The translations under genes and the position numbers were made by a program. DNA of 64,000 nt from Balaenoptera acutorostrata. Its lineage: Eukaryota > Chordata > Mammalia > Artiodactyla > Balaenopteridae. The notes under the pieces are model-generated. The model saw nothing but the letters and a program-made list of their open reading frames with translations. It ran no database searches and was not told the origin of the DNA. The stretch covers positions 126,508,708-126,572,707 of the forward strand of contig NC_080064.1 in NCBI RefSeq assembly GCF_949987535.1, given 5' to 3'. This document shows positions 51,629 through 64,000 of the stretch, one piece after another (position 1 is the stretch's first letter; every line of letters begins with the position of its first letter).

Positions 51629-52870
51629 GAGTGGGGAATAGGCAAGAAAATTCAACACATGAGAAATTTTTCAAGAAGTCAATATGAAGAGGGAAGTTGT
51701 ACTCACTCTTTATCAAAAAAAGGAAAAGAAAAAAAAGGACATGCTTAAAGCTCAGTATAAGGAATTATTAGCCACATGCAAATTCAAATTCAAAAAGGTT
51801 TCAGCTCACACCAGTCATGACCATCAGCAAAAAGACTACAAACTATAAATGCTTAAGGGGTTTGAGAAAAATGTGTACCTTCTAGCTGCTCGTGGGATGT
51901 AAAGTGGTAACAGCACTAACGAAAACTGAATGGAGCTGCTACAAAGGTAAAAATTGAGCTACCATATGATGCGGCAGGGCACCTTTTGGGCCTATAACCT
52001 AAGACCACCAGAATCGGAAAGACAGAGGCAGGCAAATGTGAACTGCAACAACATTGATATAGCCAAGACATGGAAGCAAAAAAAAGGTCCATAAACAGAT
52101 GAATGGACAAAGACGAAGTGGTATACGTACCAAATGGAATAGAAGCCTCGGGAACAAAATGAACAATGCCGTTTTCAGGACTACAGTTGAGCCTAGAAAT
52201 AATCATATAAGGTTAAGTAAGTCAAAAGGGTATGACAAATATCCTATGATATCATTTATACATGTTATCCTAAGATTGCTACCAATGAACATATTTCCAC
52301 AAAAAAAGACACTCACAGACTTATCAAATAAACTAATGGTTAGCCAAACTGAAAGGTGGGAGGATGGGTAAATTAGGACTATGGCGTTTACATACATATA
52401 CTAATGTATGTTAAATGTATGTAAACATATAACAGAAAAACTATATGAATTATATAATCACCAATACCTTTAAAATATATATTGTGTAATCACATACATG
52501 CTAACAGGATCCGAAGATGAACAGACATATGTATGAATCATTGAGCAGATTCTGTACAGCCAGACAATCAAAACACTCTAATCAAATTTACTCCGATAAG
52601 AAATAGAAATTAAATTGAAAAAACAAACAGAAGTAAGGAGACATGAAGTTCTGGGGGCTTGTCCCAGCACATTCCACTCTAGTTTACAACCTCGGAACAC
52701 TACCTCCAGGAAGACTCTGTTGCCCTAGTAACAAGAGTTGAGAACGTAATAATGCTGCCGCCTTGTGGCTGTTTCCCACAACAGCAGCTTTATACCCAGT
52801 GCCAATTGTTGCTTAATAGTCACAAGGACTGCAGGGCTCTAAATGACACCTGCCCTCAAAAAATGCCCTG
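51629..52870 (+). repeat. Monomer 40, chimera C/a
   Basis: Switch between 52421 (gtatgtaa) and 52437 (gaaaaact), the same interval as units 20 and 25, but with gagaacg instead of gagtacg. Confidence 0.94.
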
Positions 52871-54108
52871 CGGTAGGGAATAGGCAAGAAAATTCAAGAC
52901 ATGAGAAAATTTTCAAGAAGTCAATAAGAGGAAGGAAGTTGTACTCACGCTTTAAAAAAAAGGAAAAGAAAAAAAAGGACATGCCTAAAGCTCAGTATAA
53001 GGAATTATTAGCCATAGGCAAATTCAAATTCAAAAAGGTTTCAGCTCACACCAGTCATGACCATCAGCAAAAAGTCTACAAACTATAAATGCTGAAGGGG
53101 TTTTAGAGAACTGTGTACCTTCTAGCTGCTGGTGGGATGTAAAGTGGTAACAGCACTAACGCAAACTGAATCGAGCTGCTTTACAAGGTAAAACCTGAGC
53201 TACCATATGATGCGGCAGGGCACCTTTTGGGCCTATAACCTAAGACCACCAGAATCGGAAAGACAGAGGCAGGCAAATGTGCACTGCAGCAATATTGAAA
53301 TAGCCAAGAAATGGAAGCAAAAAAAGATCCATAAACAGATGAATGGACAAAAAGAAGAGGTATATGGACAGCATGGAATAGTAGCCTCGGAAAAAAAATA
53401 AACAATGCCGTGTTCAGGACTACAGTTGAGCCTAGAAATAATCATATAAGGTTAAGTAAGTCAAAAAGGTATGACAAATATCCTATGATATCATTTATAC
53501 ATGTTATCCTAAGATTGCTACCAATGAACATATTTCCACAAAAAAAGACACTCACAGACTTATCAAATAAACTAATTGTTAGCCAAAATGAAAGGTGGGA
53601 GGATGGGTAAATTAGGACTATGGGGTTAACATACATATAGTAATGTTTGTTAAATGTATATAAACAAAAAACATACAAACTATATAAATTATATAATCAC
53701 AATACCTTTAAAATATACATTCTGTAATTCCATACATGCTAACATGATCCGAAGAGGAACAGACATATGTGTGAATCATTGAGTAGATTCTGTACAGCCA
53801 GACAATCAAAACACTCTAATCAAATTTACTCCGATAAGAAATAGAAATTAAATTTAAAAAACAAACATAAGTAAGGAGACATGAAGTTCTGGGGGCTTGT
53901 CCCAGCACATTCCACTCTAGTTTACAACCTCGGAACACTACCTCCAGGAAGACTCTGTTGCCCTAGTAACAAGAGTTGAGAATGTAATAATGCTGCTGCC
54001 TTGTGGCTGTTTCCCACAACAGCAGCTTTAAACACACTGCTAATGGTTGCTTCATAGTCACAAGGATTGCAGGGCTCTAAATGACACCTGCCCTCAAGAA
54101 ATGCCCTG
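52871..54108 (+). repeat. Monomer 41, type B
   Basis: Marks as unit 29. Confidence 0.96.
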
Positions 54109-55350
54109 GAGTGGGGAATAGGCAAGAAAATTCAACACATGAGAAATTTTTCAAGAAGTCAATATGAAGAGGGAAGTTGTACTCACTCTTTATCAAAAAA
54201 AGGAAAAGAAAAAAAAGGACATGCTTAAAGCTCAGTATAAGGAATTATTAGCCACATGCAAATTCAAATTCAAAAAGGTTTCAGCTCACACCAGTCATGA
54301 CCATCAGCAAAAAGACTACAAACTATAAATGCTTAAGGGGTTTGAGAAAAATGTGTACCTTCTAGCTGCTCGTGGGATGTAAAGTGGTAACAGCACTAAC
54401 GAAAACTGAATGGAGCTGCCACAAAGGTAAAAATTGAGCTACCATATGATGCGGCAGGGCACCTTTTGGGCCTATAACCTAAGACCACCAGAATCGGAAA
54501 GACAGAGGCAGGCAAATGTGAACTGCAACAACATTGATATAGCCAAGACATGGAAGCAAAAAAAAGGTCCATAAACAGATGAATGGACAAAGACGAAGTG
54601 GTATACGTACCAAATGGAATAGAAGCCTCGGGAACAAAATGAACAATGCCGTTTTCAGGACTACAGTTGAGCCTAGAAATAATCATATAAGGTTAAGTAA
54701 GTCAAAAGGGTATGACAAATATCCTATGATATCATTTATACATGTTATCCTAAGATTGCTACCAATGAACATATTTCCACAAAAAAAGACACTCACAGAC
54801 TTATCAAATAAACTAATGGTTAGCCAAACTGAAAGGTGGGAGGATGGGTAAATTAGGACTATGGCGTTTACATACATATACTAATGTATGTTAAATGTAT
54901 GTAAACATATAACAGATAAACTATATGAATTATATAATCACCAATACCTTTAAAATATATATTGTGTAATCACATACATGCTAACAGGATCCGAAGATGA
55001 ACAGACATATGTATGAATCATTGAGCAGATTCTGTACAGCCAGACAATGAAAACACTCTAATCAAATTTACTCCGATAAGAAATAGAAATTAAATTTAAA
55101 AAACAAACAGAAGTAAGGAGACATAAACTTCTCGGGGCTTCTCCCAGCACATTCCACTCTAACTCACAACCTCGGAACACTACCTAGAGGAAGACTCTGT
55201 TGCCCTAGTAACAAGAGTTGAGAACGTAATAATGCTGCCGCCTTGTGGCTGTTTCCCACAACAGCAGCTTTATACCCAGTGCCTATTGTTGCTTAATAGT
55301 CACAAGGACTGCAGGGCACTAAATGACACCTGCCTTCAAAAAAGGCCCTG
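54109..55350 (+). repeat. Monomer 42, type C
   Basis: C-type throughout. It shares gagctgccacaaagg with unit 47 only (others gagctgctacaaagg), one pentamer apart. Confidence 0.96.
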
Positions 55351-56916
55351 GGGTAGGGAATAGGCAAGAAAATTCAACACATGAGAAATTTTTCAGGAAG
55401 TCAATATGAAGAGGGAAGTTGTACTCACTCTTTAACAAAAAAAGGAAAAGAAGAAAAAGGGGATGCCTAAAGCTCAGTGTAAGGAATTATTAGCCACATG
55501 CCTATCCAACCTCCAAAAAGGTTTCAGCTCACACAGGTCAAATGGCCATCAGCAAAAAGTCCACAAACTATAAATGCAGAAGGGGTTTTAGAGAACTCTG
55601 TACCTCCTAGCTCTGGTGGGATCTAAAGTGGTAACAGCACTAACAAAAACGGAATGGAGCTGCTTTACAAGGTAAAAACTGAGCTACCATATGATGCGAC
55701 AGGGCACCTTTTGAGCCTATTAACTAAGACCACCAGAATCGGAAAGACAGAGGCAGGCAAATGTGCACTGCAGCAATATTGAAATAGCCAAGACATGGAA
55801 GCAAAAAAAAGGTCCATAAACAGATGAATGGACAAAGACGAAGTGGTATACGTACCAAATGGAATAGAAGCCTCGGGAACAAAATGAACAATGCCGTTTT
55901 CAGGACTACAGTTGAGCCTAGAAATAATCATATAAGGTTAAGTAAGTCAAAAGGGTATGACAGGGGCTTCCCTGGTGGCGCAGTGATAGAGAATCTGCCT
56001 GCTAATGCAGGGGACGCGGGTTCGAGCCCTGGTCTGGGAGGATCCCACGTGCCACAGAGCAACTGGGACCGTGAGCCACAACTGCTGAGCCTGCGCATCT
56101 GGAGCCTGTGCCCCGCAACGGAAGGGGCCACGATAGTGAGAGGCCCGCACACCGCAATGAAGAGTGGCCCCCGCTTGCCGCAACTAGAGAAAGCCCTCGC
56201 ACGAAACGAAGACCCAACACAGCTAAATAAATAGATAAATAAATAAATAAAGTAGCTATTAATTAAAAAAAAAGGGTATGACAAATATCCTATGATATCA
56301 TTTATACATGTTATCCTAAGATTGCTACCAATGAACATATTTCCACAAAAAAAGACACTCACAGACTTATCAAATAAACTAATGGTTAGCCAAAATGAAA
56401 GGTCGGAGGATGGGTAAATTAGGACTATGGTGTTTACATACATATACTAATGTATGTTAAATGTATATAAACATATAACAGAAAAACTATATGAATTATA
56501 TAATCACCAATACCTTTAAAATATATATTGTGTAATCACATACATGCTAACAGGATCCGAAGATGAACAGACATATGTATGAAACATTGAGCAGATTCTG
56601 TACAGCCAGACAATCAAAACACTCTAATCAAATTTACTCCGATAAGAAATAGAAATTAAATTGAAAAAACAAACAGAAGTAAGGAGACATGAAGTTCTGG
56701 GGGCTTGTCCCAGCACATTCCACTCTAGTTTACAACCTCGGAACACTACCTCCAGGAAGACTCTGTTGCCCTAGTAACAAGAGTTGAGAACGTAATAATG
56801 CTGCCGCCTTGTGGCTGTTTCCCACAACAGCAGCTTTATACCCAGTGCCAATTGTTGCTTAATAGTCACAAGGACTGCAGGGCTCTAAATGACACCTGCC
56901 CTCAAAAAATGCCCTG
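55351..56916 (+). repeat. Monomer 43, type A with SINE
   Basis: A-type with ggtcggagg and gaaacattg. Starts the fourth pentamer. Confidence 0.96.
55962..56269 (+). mobile_element. CHR-type SINE, copy 11 (haplotype 3)
   Basis: Same site (55949-55961, 56270-56282). Private CpG change gcccgcacacc. Confidence 0.93.
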
Positions 56917-58154
56917 CGGTAGGGAATAGGCAAGAAAATTCAAGACATGAGAAAATTTTCAAGAAGTCAATAAGAGGAAGGAAGTTGTACTCACGCTTTA
57001 AAAAAAAGGAAAAGAAAAAAAAGGACATGCCTAAAGCTCAGTATAAGGAATTATTAGCCATAGGCAAATTCAAATTCAAAAAGGTTTCAGCTCACACCAG
57101 TCATGACCATCAGCAAAAAGTCTACAAACTATAAATGCTGAAGGGGTTTTAGAGAACTGTGTACCTTCTAGCTGCTGGTGGGATGTAAAGTGGTAACAGC
57201 ACTAACGCAAACTGAATCGAGCTGCTTTACAAGGTAAAACCTGAGCTACCATATGATGCGGCAGGGCACCTTTTGGGCCTATAACCTAAGACCACCAGAA
57301 TCGGAAAGACAGAGGCAGGCAAATGTGCACTGCAGCAATATTGAAATAGCCAAGAAATGGAAGCAAAAAAAGATCCATAAACAGATGAATGGACAAAAAG
57401 AAGAGGTATATGGACAGCATGGAATAGTAGCCTCGGAAAAAAAATAAACAATGCCGTGTTCAGGACTACAGTTGAGCCTAGAAATAATCATATAAGGTTA
57501 AGTAAGTCAAAAAGGTATGACAAATATCCTATGATATCATTTATACATGTTATCCTAAGATTGCTACCAATGAACATATTTCCACAAAAAAAGACACTCA
57601 CAGACTTATCAAATAAACTAATTGTTAGCCAAAATGAAAGGTGGGAGGATGGGTAAATTAGGACTATGGGGTTAACATACATATAGTAATGTTTGTTAAA
57701 TGTATATAAACAAAAAACATACAAACTATATAAATTATATAATCACAATACCTTTAAAATATACATTCTGTAATTCCATACATGCTAACATGATCCGAAG
57801 AGGAACAGACATATGTGTGAATCATTGAGTAGATTCTGTACAGCCAGACAATCAAAACACTCTAATCAAATTTACTCCGATAAGAAATAGAAATTAAATT
57901 TAAAAAACAAACATAAGTAAGGAGACATGAAGTTCTGGGGGCTTGTCCCAGCACATTCCACTCTAGTTTACAACCTCGGAACACTACCTCCTGGAAGACT
58001 CTGTTGCCCTAGTAACAAGAGTTGAGAATGTAATAATGCTGCTGCCTTGTGGCTGTTTCCCACAACAGCAGCTTTAAACACACTGCTAATGGTTGCTTCA
58101 TAGTCACAAGGATTGCAGGGCTCTAAATGACACCTGCCCTCAAGAAATGCCCTG
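56917..58154 (+). repeat. Monomer 44, type B
   Basis: Marks as unit 29. Private base ctcctggaag near 57990 in place of ctccaggaag. Confidence 0.96.
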
Positions 58155-59396
58155 GAGTGGGGAATAGGCAAGAAAATTCAACACATGAGAAATTTTTCAA
58201 GAAGTCAATATGAAGAGGGAAGTTGTACTCACTCTTTATCAAAAAAAGGAAAAGAAAAAAAAGGACATGCTTAAAGCTCAGTATAAGGAATTATTAGCCA
58301 CATGCAAATTCAAATTCAAAAAGGTTTCAGCTCACACCAGTCATGACCATCAGCAAAAAGACTACAAACTATAAATGCTTAAGGGGTTTGAGAAAAATGT
58401 GTACCTTCTAGCTGCTCGTGGGATGTAAAGTGGTAACAGCACTAACGAAAACTGAATGGAGCTGCTACAAAGGTAAAAATTGAGCTACCATATGATGCGG
58501 CAGGGCACCTTTTGGGCCTATAACCTAAGACCACCAGAATCGGAAAGACAGAGGCAGGCAAATGTGAACTGCAACAACATTGATATAGCCAAGACATGGA
58601 AGCAAAAAAAAGGTCCATAAACAGATGAATGGACAAAGACGAAGTGGTATACGTACCAAATGGAATAGAAGCCTCGGGAACAAAATGAACAATGCCGTTT
58701 TCAGGACTACAGTTGAGCCTAGAAATAATCATATAAGGTTAAGTAAGTCAAAAGGGTATGACAAATATCCTATGATATCATTTATACATGTTATCCTAAG
58801 ATTGCTACCAATGAACATATTTCCACAAAAAAAGACACTCACAGACTTATCAAATAAACTAATGGTTAGCCAAACTGAAAGGTGGGAGGATGGGTAAATT
58901 AGGACTATGGCGTTTACATACATATACTAATGTATGTTAAATGTATATAAACATATAACAGAAAAACTATATGAATTATATAATCACCAATACCTTTAAA
59001 ATATATATTGTGTAATCACATACATGCTAACAGGATCCGAAGATGAACAGACATATGTATGAATCATTGAGCAGATTCTGTACAGCCAGACAATCAAAAC
59101 ACTCTAATCAAATTTACTCCGATAAGAAATAGAAATTAAATTGAAAAAACAAACAGAAGTAAGGAGACATGAAGTTCTGGGGGCTTGTCCCAGCACATTC
59201 CACTCTAGTTTACAACCTCGGAACACTACCTCCAGGAAGACTCTGTTGCCCTAGTAACAAGAGTTGAGAACGTAATAATGCTGCCGCCTTGTGGCTGTTT
59301 CCCACAACAGCAGCTTTATACCCAGTGCCAATTGTTGCTTAATAGTCACAAGGACTGCAGGGCTCTAAATGACACCTGCCCTCAAAAAATGCCCTG
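58155..59396 (+). repeat. Monomer 45, chimera C/a
   Basis: C base at 58911 (ggcgtttac), A base at 58947 (gtatataa) and onward. It sits in the place unit 40 takes in the previous pentamer and differs from it at one diagnostic site, by mutation or by a longer conversion tract. Confidence 0.93.
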
Positions 59397-60633
59397 CGGT
59401 AGGGAATAGGCAAGAAAATTCAAGACATGAGAAAATTTTCAAGAAGTCAATAAGAGGAAGGAAGTTGTACTCACGCTTTAAAAAAAAGGAAAAGAAAAAA
59501 AGGACATGCCTAAAGCTCAGTATAAGGAATTATTAGCCATAGGCAAATTCAAATTCAAAAAGGTTTCAGCTCACACCAGTCATGACCATCAGCAAAAAGT
59601 CTACAAACTATAAATGCTGAAGGGGTTTTAGAGAACTGTGTACCTTCTAGCTGCTGGTGGGATGTAAAGTGGTAACAGCACTAACGCAAACTGAATCGAG
59701 CTGCTTTACAAGGTAAAACCTGAGCTACCATATGATGCGGCAGGGCACCTTTTGGGCCTATAACCTAAGACCACCAGAATCGGAAAGACAGAGGCAGGCA
59801 AATGTGCACTGCAGCAATATTGAAATAGCCAAGAAATGGAAGCAAAAAAAGATCCATAAACAGATGAATGGACAAAAAGAAGAGGTATATGGACAGCATG
59901 GAATAGTAGCCTCGGAAAAAAAATAAACAATGCCGTGTTCAGGACTACAGTTGAGCCTAGAAATAATCATATAAGGTTAAGTAAGTCAAAAAGGTATGAC
60001 AAATATCCTATGATATCATTTATACATGTTATCCTAAGATTGCTACCAATGAACATATTTCCACAAAAAAAGACACTCACAGACTTATCAAATAAACTAA
60101 TTGTTAGCCAAAATGAAAGGTGGGAGGATGGGTAAATTAGGACTATGGGGTTAACATACATATAGTAATGTTTGTTAAATGTATATAAACAAAAAACATA
60201 CAAACTATATAAATTATATAATCACAATACCTTTAAAATATACATTCTGTAATTCCATACATGCTAACATGATCCGAAGAGGAACAGACATATGTGTGAA
60301 TCATTGAGTAGATTCTGTACAGCCAGACAATCAAAACACTCTAATCAAATTTACTCCGATAAGAAATAGAAATTAAATTTAAAAAACAAACATAAGTAAG
60401 GAGACATGAAGTTCTGGGGGCTTGTCCCAGCACATTCCACTCTAGTTTACAACCTCGGAACACTACCTCCAGGAAGACTCTGTTGCCCTAGTAACAAGAG
60501 TTGAGAATGTAATAATGCTGCTGCCTTGTGGCTGTTTCCCACAACAGCAGCTTTAAACACACTGCTAATGGTTGCTTCATAGTCACAAGGATTGCAGGGC
60601 TCTAAATGACACCTGCCCTCAAGAAATGCCCTG
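59397..60633 (+). repeat. Monomer 46, type B, 1-bp deletion
   Basis: Marks as unit 29. One A is missing from an A-run near 59497, making it 1,237 bases. This is the only length change seen within a type. Confidence 0.96.
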
Positions 60634-61875
60634 GAGTGGGGAATAGGCAAGAAAATTCAACACATGAGAAATTTTTCAAGAAGTCAATATGAAGAGGGAA
60701 GTTGTACTCACTCTTTATCAAAAAAAGGAAAAGAAAAAAAAGGACATGCTTAAAGCTCAGTATAAGGAATTATTAGCCACATGCAAATTCAAATTCAAAA
60801 AGGTTTCAGCTCACACCAGTCATGACCATCAGCAAAAAGACTACAAACTATAAATGCTTAAGGGGTTTGAGAAAAATGTGTACCTTCTAGCTGCTCGTGG
60901 GATGTAAAGTGGTAACAGCACTAACGAAAACTGAATGGAGCTGCCACAAAGGTAAAAATTGAGCTACCATATGATGCGGCAGGGCACCTTTTGGGCCTAT
61001 AACCTAAGACCACCAGAATCGGAAAGACAGAGGCAGGCAAATGTGAACTGCAACAACATTGATATAGCCAAGACATGGAAGCAAAAAAAAGGTCCATAAA
61101 CAGATGAATGGACAAAGACGAAGTGGTATACGTACCAAATGGAATAGAAGCCTCGGGAACAAAATGAACAATGCCGTTTTCAGGACTACAGTTGAGCCTA
61201 GAAATAATCATATAAGGTTAAGTAAGTCAAAAGGGTATGACAAATATCCTATGATATCATTTATACATGTTATCCTAAGATTGCTACCAATGAACATATT
61301 TCCACAAAAAAAGACACTCACAGACTTATCAAATAAACTAATGGTTAGCCAAACTGAAAGGTGGGAGGATGGGTAAATTAGGACTATGGCGTTTACATAC
61401 ATATACTAATGTATGTTAAATGTATGTAAACATATAACAGATAAACTATATGAATTATATAATCACCAATACCTTTAAAATATATATTGTGTAATCACAT
61501 ACATGCTAACAGGATCCGAAGATGAACAGACATATGTATGAATCATTGAGCAGATTCTGTACAGCCAGACAATGAAAACACTCTAATCAAATTTACTCCG
61601 ATAAGAAATAGAAATTAAATTTAAAAAACAAACAGAAGTAAGGAGACATAAACTTCTCGGGGCTTCTCCCAGCACATTCCACTCTAACTCACAACCTCGG
61701 AACACTACCTAGAGGAAGACTCTGTTGCCCTAGTAACAAGAGTTGAGAACGTAATAATGCTGCCGCCTTGTGGCTGTTTCCCACAACAGCAGCTTTATAC
61801 CCAGTGCCTATTGTTGCTTAATAGTCACAAGGACTGCAGGGCACTAAATGACACCTGCCTTCAAAAAAGGCCCTG
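60634..61875 (+). repeat. Monomer 47, type C
   Basis: C-type throughout with the gagctgccacaaagg mark of unit 42. Followed by A. Confidence 0.96.
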
Positions 61876-63441
61876 GGGTAGGGAATAGGCAAGAAAATTC
61901 AACACATGAGAAATTTTTCAGGAAGTCAATATGAAGAGGGAAGTTGTACTCACTCTTTAACAAAAAAAGGAAAAGAAGAAAAAGGGGATGCCTAAAGCTC
62001 AGTGTAAGGAATTATTAGCCACATGCCTATCCAACCTCCAAAAAGGTTTCAGCTCACACAGGTCAAATGGCCATCAGCAAAAAGTCCACAAACTATAAAT
62101 GCAGAAGGGGTTTTAGAGAACTCTGTACCTCCTAGCTCTGGTGGGATCTAAAGTGGTAACAGCACTAACAAAAACGGAATGGAGCTGCTTTACAAGGTAA
62201 AAACTGAGCTACCATATGATGCGACAGGGCACCTTTTGAGCCTATTAACTAAGACCACCAGAATCGGAAAGACAGAGGCAGGCAAATGTGCACTGCAGCA
62301 ATATTGAAATAGCCAAGACATGGAAGCAAAAAAAAGGTCCATAAACAGATGAATGGACAAAGACGAAGTGGTATACGTACCAAATGGAATAGAAGCCTCG
62401 GGAACAAAATGAACAATGCCGTTTTCAGGACTACAGTTGAGCCTAGAAATAATCATATAAGGTTAAGTAAGTCAAAAGGGTATGACAGGGGCTTCCCTGG
62501 TGGCGCAGTGATAGAGAATCTGCCTGCTAATGCAGGGGACGCGGGTTCGAGCCCTGGTCTGGGAGGATCCCACGTGCCACAGAGCAACTGGGACCGTGAG
62601 CCACAACTGCTGAGCCTGCGCATCTGGAGCCTGTGCCCCGCAACGGAAGGGGCCACGATAGTGAGAGGCCCGCGCACCGCAATGAAGAGTGGCCCCCGCT
62701 TGCCGCAACTAGAGAAAGCCCTCGCACGAAACGAAGACCCAACACAGCTAAATAAATAGATAAATAAATAAATAAAGTAGCTATTAATTAAAAAAAAAGG
62801 GTATGACAAATATCCTATGATATCATTTATACATGTTATCCTAAGATTGCTACCAATGAACATATTTCCACAAAAAAAGACACTCACAGACTTATCAAAT
62901 AAACTAATGGTTAGCCAAAATGAAAGGTCGGAGGATGGGTAAATTAGGACTATGGTGTTTACATACATATACTAATGTATGTTAAATGTATATAAACATA
63001 TAACAGAAAAACTATATGAATTATATAATCACCAATACCTTTAAAATATATATTGTGTAATCACATACATGCTAACAGGATCCGAAGATGAACAGACATA
63101 TGTATGAAACATTGAGCAGATTCTGTACAGCCAGACAATCAAAACACTCTAATCAAATTTACTCCGATAAGAAATAGAAATTAAATTGAAAAAACAAACA
63201 GAAGTAAGGAGACATGAAGTTCTGGGGGCTTGTCCCAGCACATTCCACTCTAGTTTACAACCTTGGAACACTACCTCCAGGAAGACTCTGTTGCCCTAGT
63301 AACAAGAGTTGAGAACGTAATAATGCTGCCGCCTTGTGGCTGTTTCCCACAACAGCAGCTTTATACCCAGTGCCAATTGTTGCTTAATAGTCACAAGGAC
63401 TGCAGGGCTCTAAATGACACCTGCCCTCAAAAAATGCCCTG
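61876..63441 (+). repeat. Monomer 48, type A with SINE
   Basis: A-type with ggtcggagg and gaaacattg. A private C-to-T change (aaccttggaac, about 63264) opens a chance 63-residue frame in the spacer, which is not a gene. Confidence 0.96.
62487..62794 (+). mobile_element. CHR-type SINE, copy 12 (haplotype 3)
   Basis: Same site (62474-62486, 62795-62807). Haplotype 3 without private change. Confidence 0.93.
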
Positions 63442-64000
63442 CGGTAGGGAATAGGCAAGAAAATTCAAGACATGAGAAAATTTTCAAGAAGTCAATAAGA
63501 GGAAGGAAGTTGTACTCACGCTTTAAAAAAAAGGAAAAGAAAAAAAAGGACATGCCTAAAGCTCAGTATAAGGAATTATTAGCCATAGGCAAATTCAAAT
63601 TCAAAAAGGTTTCAGCTCACACCAGTCATGACCATCAGCAAAAAGTCTACAAACTATAAATGCTGAAGGGGTTTTAGAGAACTGTGTACCTTCTAGCTGC
63701 TGGTGGGATGTAAAGTGGTAACAGCACTAACGCAAACTGAATCGAGCTGCTTTACAAGGTAAAACCTGAGCTACCATATGATGCGGCAGGGCACCTTTTG
63801 GGCCTATAACCTAAGACCACCAGAATCGGAAAGACAGAGGCAGGCAAATGTGCACTGCAGCAATATTGAAATAGCCAAGAAATGGAAGCAAAAAAAGATC
63901 CATAAACAGATGAATGGACAAAAAGAAGAGGTATATGGACAGCATGGAATAGTAGCCTCGGAAAAAAAATAAACAATGCCGTGTTCAGGACTACAGTTGA
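63442..64000 (+). repeat. Monomer 49, type B, cut by window end
   Basis: First 559 bases of a B unit, identifiable by cggtaggg, gaaaattttc and tcacgcttt. It stops within the L1 part, before the SINE-site position. Confidence 0.95.

Larger units (their letters stand above)
1..64000 (+). repeat. L1-derived higher-order satellite array, types A/B/C
   Basis: Forty-nine head-to-tail units fill the window with no interruption. Three types are told apart by their first bases (A gggtaggg, B cggtaggg, C gagtgggg) and by many internal differences. Units of the same type differ only at a few sites, while types differ at dozens, which is the signature of higher-order homogenisation. Unit boundaries are placed by convention at this start motif. 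Both array ends lie outside the window. All stretches without a gene, that is the entire window, consist of this repeat. Confidence 0.97.

Noticed and set aside
63263..63454. 63-residue frame unique to unit 48
   Set aside because: Created by a single private base change in the spacer. All other units lack the start or are closed.
1..64000. CENP-B box or alpha-satellite centromere array
   Set aside because: I found no match to the CENP-B box pattern (TTCG followed by A and CGGG at fixed spacing) in the A, B or C units or the SINE, and no ~171-bp periodicity.
1..64000. Identity with the common cetacean satellite (about 1.58-1.76 kb units)
   Set aside because: The SINE-bearing unit (1,566) is close to the delphinid length, but most units here are 1,238-1,245 bases. 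Not excluded as a relative; needs direct alignment.
1..64000. CRISPR array or bacterial repeat system
   Set aside because: Units are over 1.2 kb, made of L1 and SINE sequence, with no short spaced repeats. The source is a mammal.

Overview
The whole 64-kb window is one uninterrupted tandem satellite array from a mammalian genome. No protein-coding gene, structural RNA gene or single-copy sequence is visible, and both window edges cut the array. All open frames are chance frames that recur once per repeat unit. A tRNA-derived SINE of the CHR type (the family of whales, hippopotamus and relatives) sits in many units. It differs from the ruminant Bov-tA type, so a cetacean is the best guess and a hippopotamid is possible.

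The basic unit is about 1.24 kb. I read its first ~1.0 kb as the 3' end of an old, 5'-truncated LINE-1: decayed C-terminal ORF2, 3' UTR and A-rich tail, in + orientation. The last ~241 bases are a non-L1 spacer. The spacer carries a perfect palindromic X-box (RFX-type) motif and, 22 bases further on, a CTCF-like core on the minus strand. Both sit at fixed distances from the unit end: the X-box at 151 to 138 bases and the CTCF-like core at 115 to 102 bases before the last base.

Units fall into three diverged types: A (1,245 bp, or 1,566 bp with the SINE), B (1,238 bp) and C (1,242 bp). There are 14 A, 18 B (the last cut by the window end) and 17 C. The SINE is one ancestral insertion, with a 13-bp target-site duplication in the L1 part of an A unit, and has been copied to 12 units. 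The order, with A' marking A units whose right part is C-like, is: ABCA' ABCA' (1-10582, period 5,291); ABC x3 (10583-22720, period 4,046); ABCBC x2 (22721-35772, period 6,526); ABCBCBCBC (35773-47258); a lone A with a C-like right part (47259-48824); ABCBC x2 (48825-61875, periods 6,526 and 6,525); then A and a partial B.

The irregular joins have a simple explanation visible in the sequence. Every C followed by B has a C-type left part and an A-type right part. Every A followed by A has an A-type left part and a C-type right part. These are the two reciprocal products of unequal exchange between A and C units, all with switch points in the 3' L1 region. The array is thus a readable record of satellite evolution: L1 fragment amplification, divergence into three types, SINE insertion, higher-order homogenisation, then recurrent A/C exchange and BC-dimer expansion.
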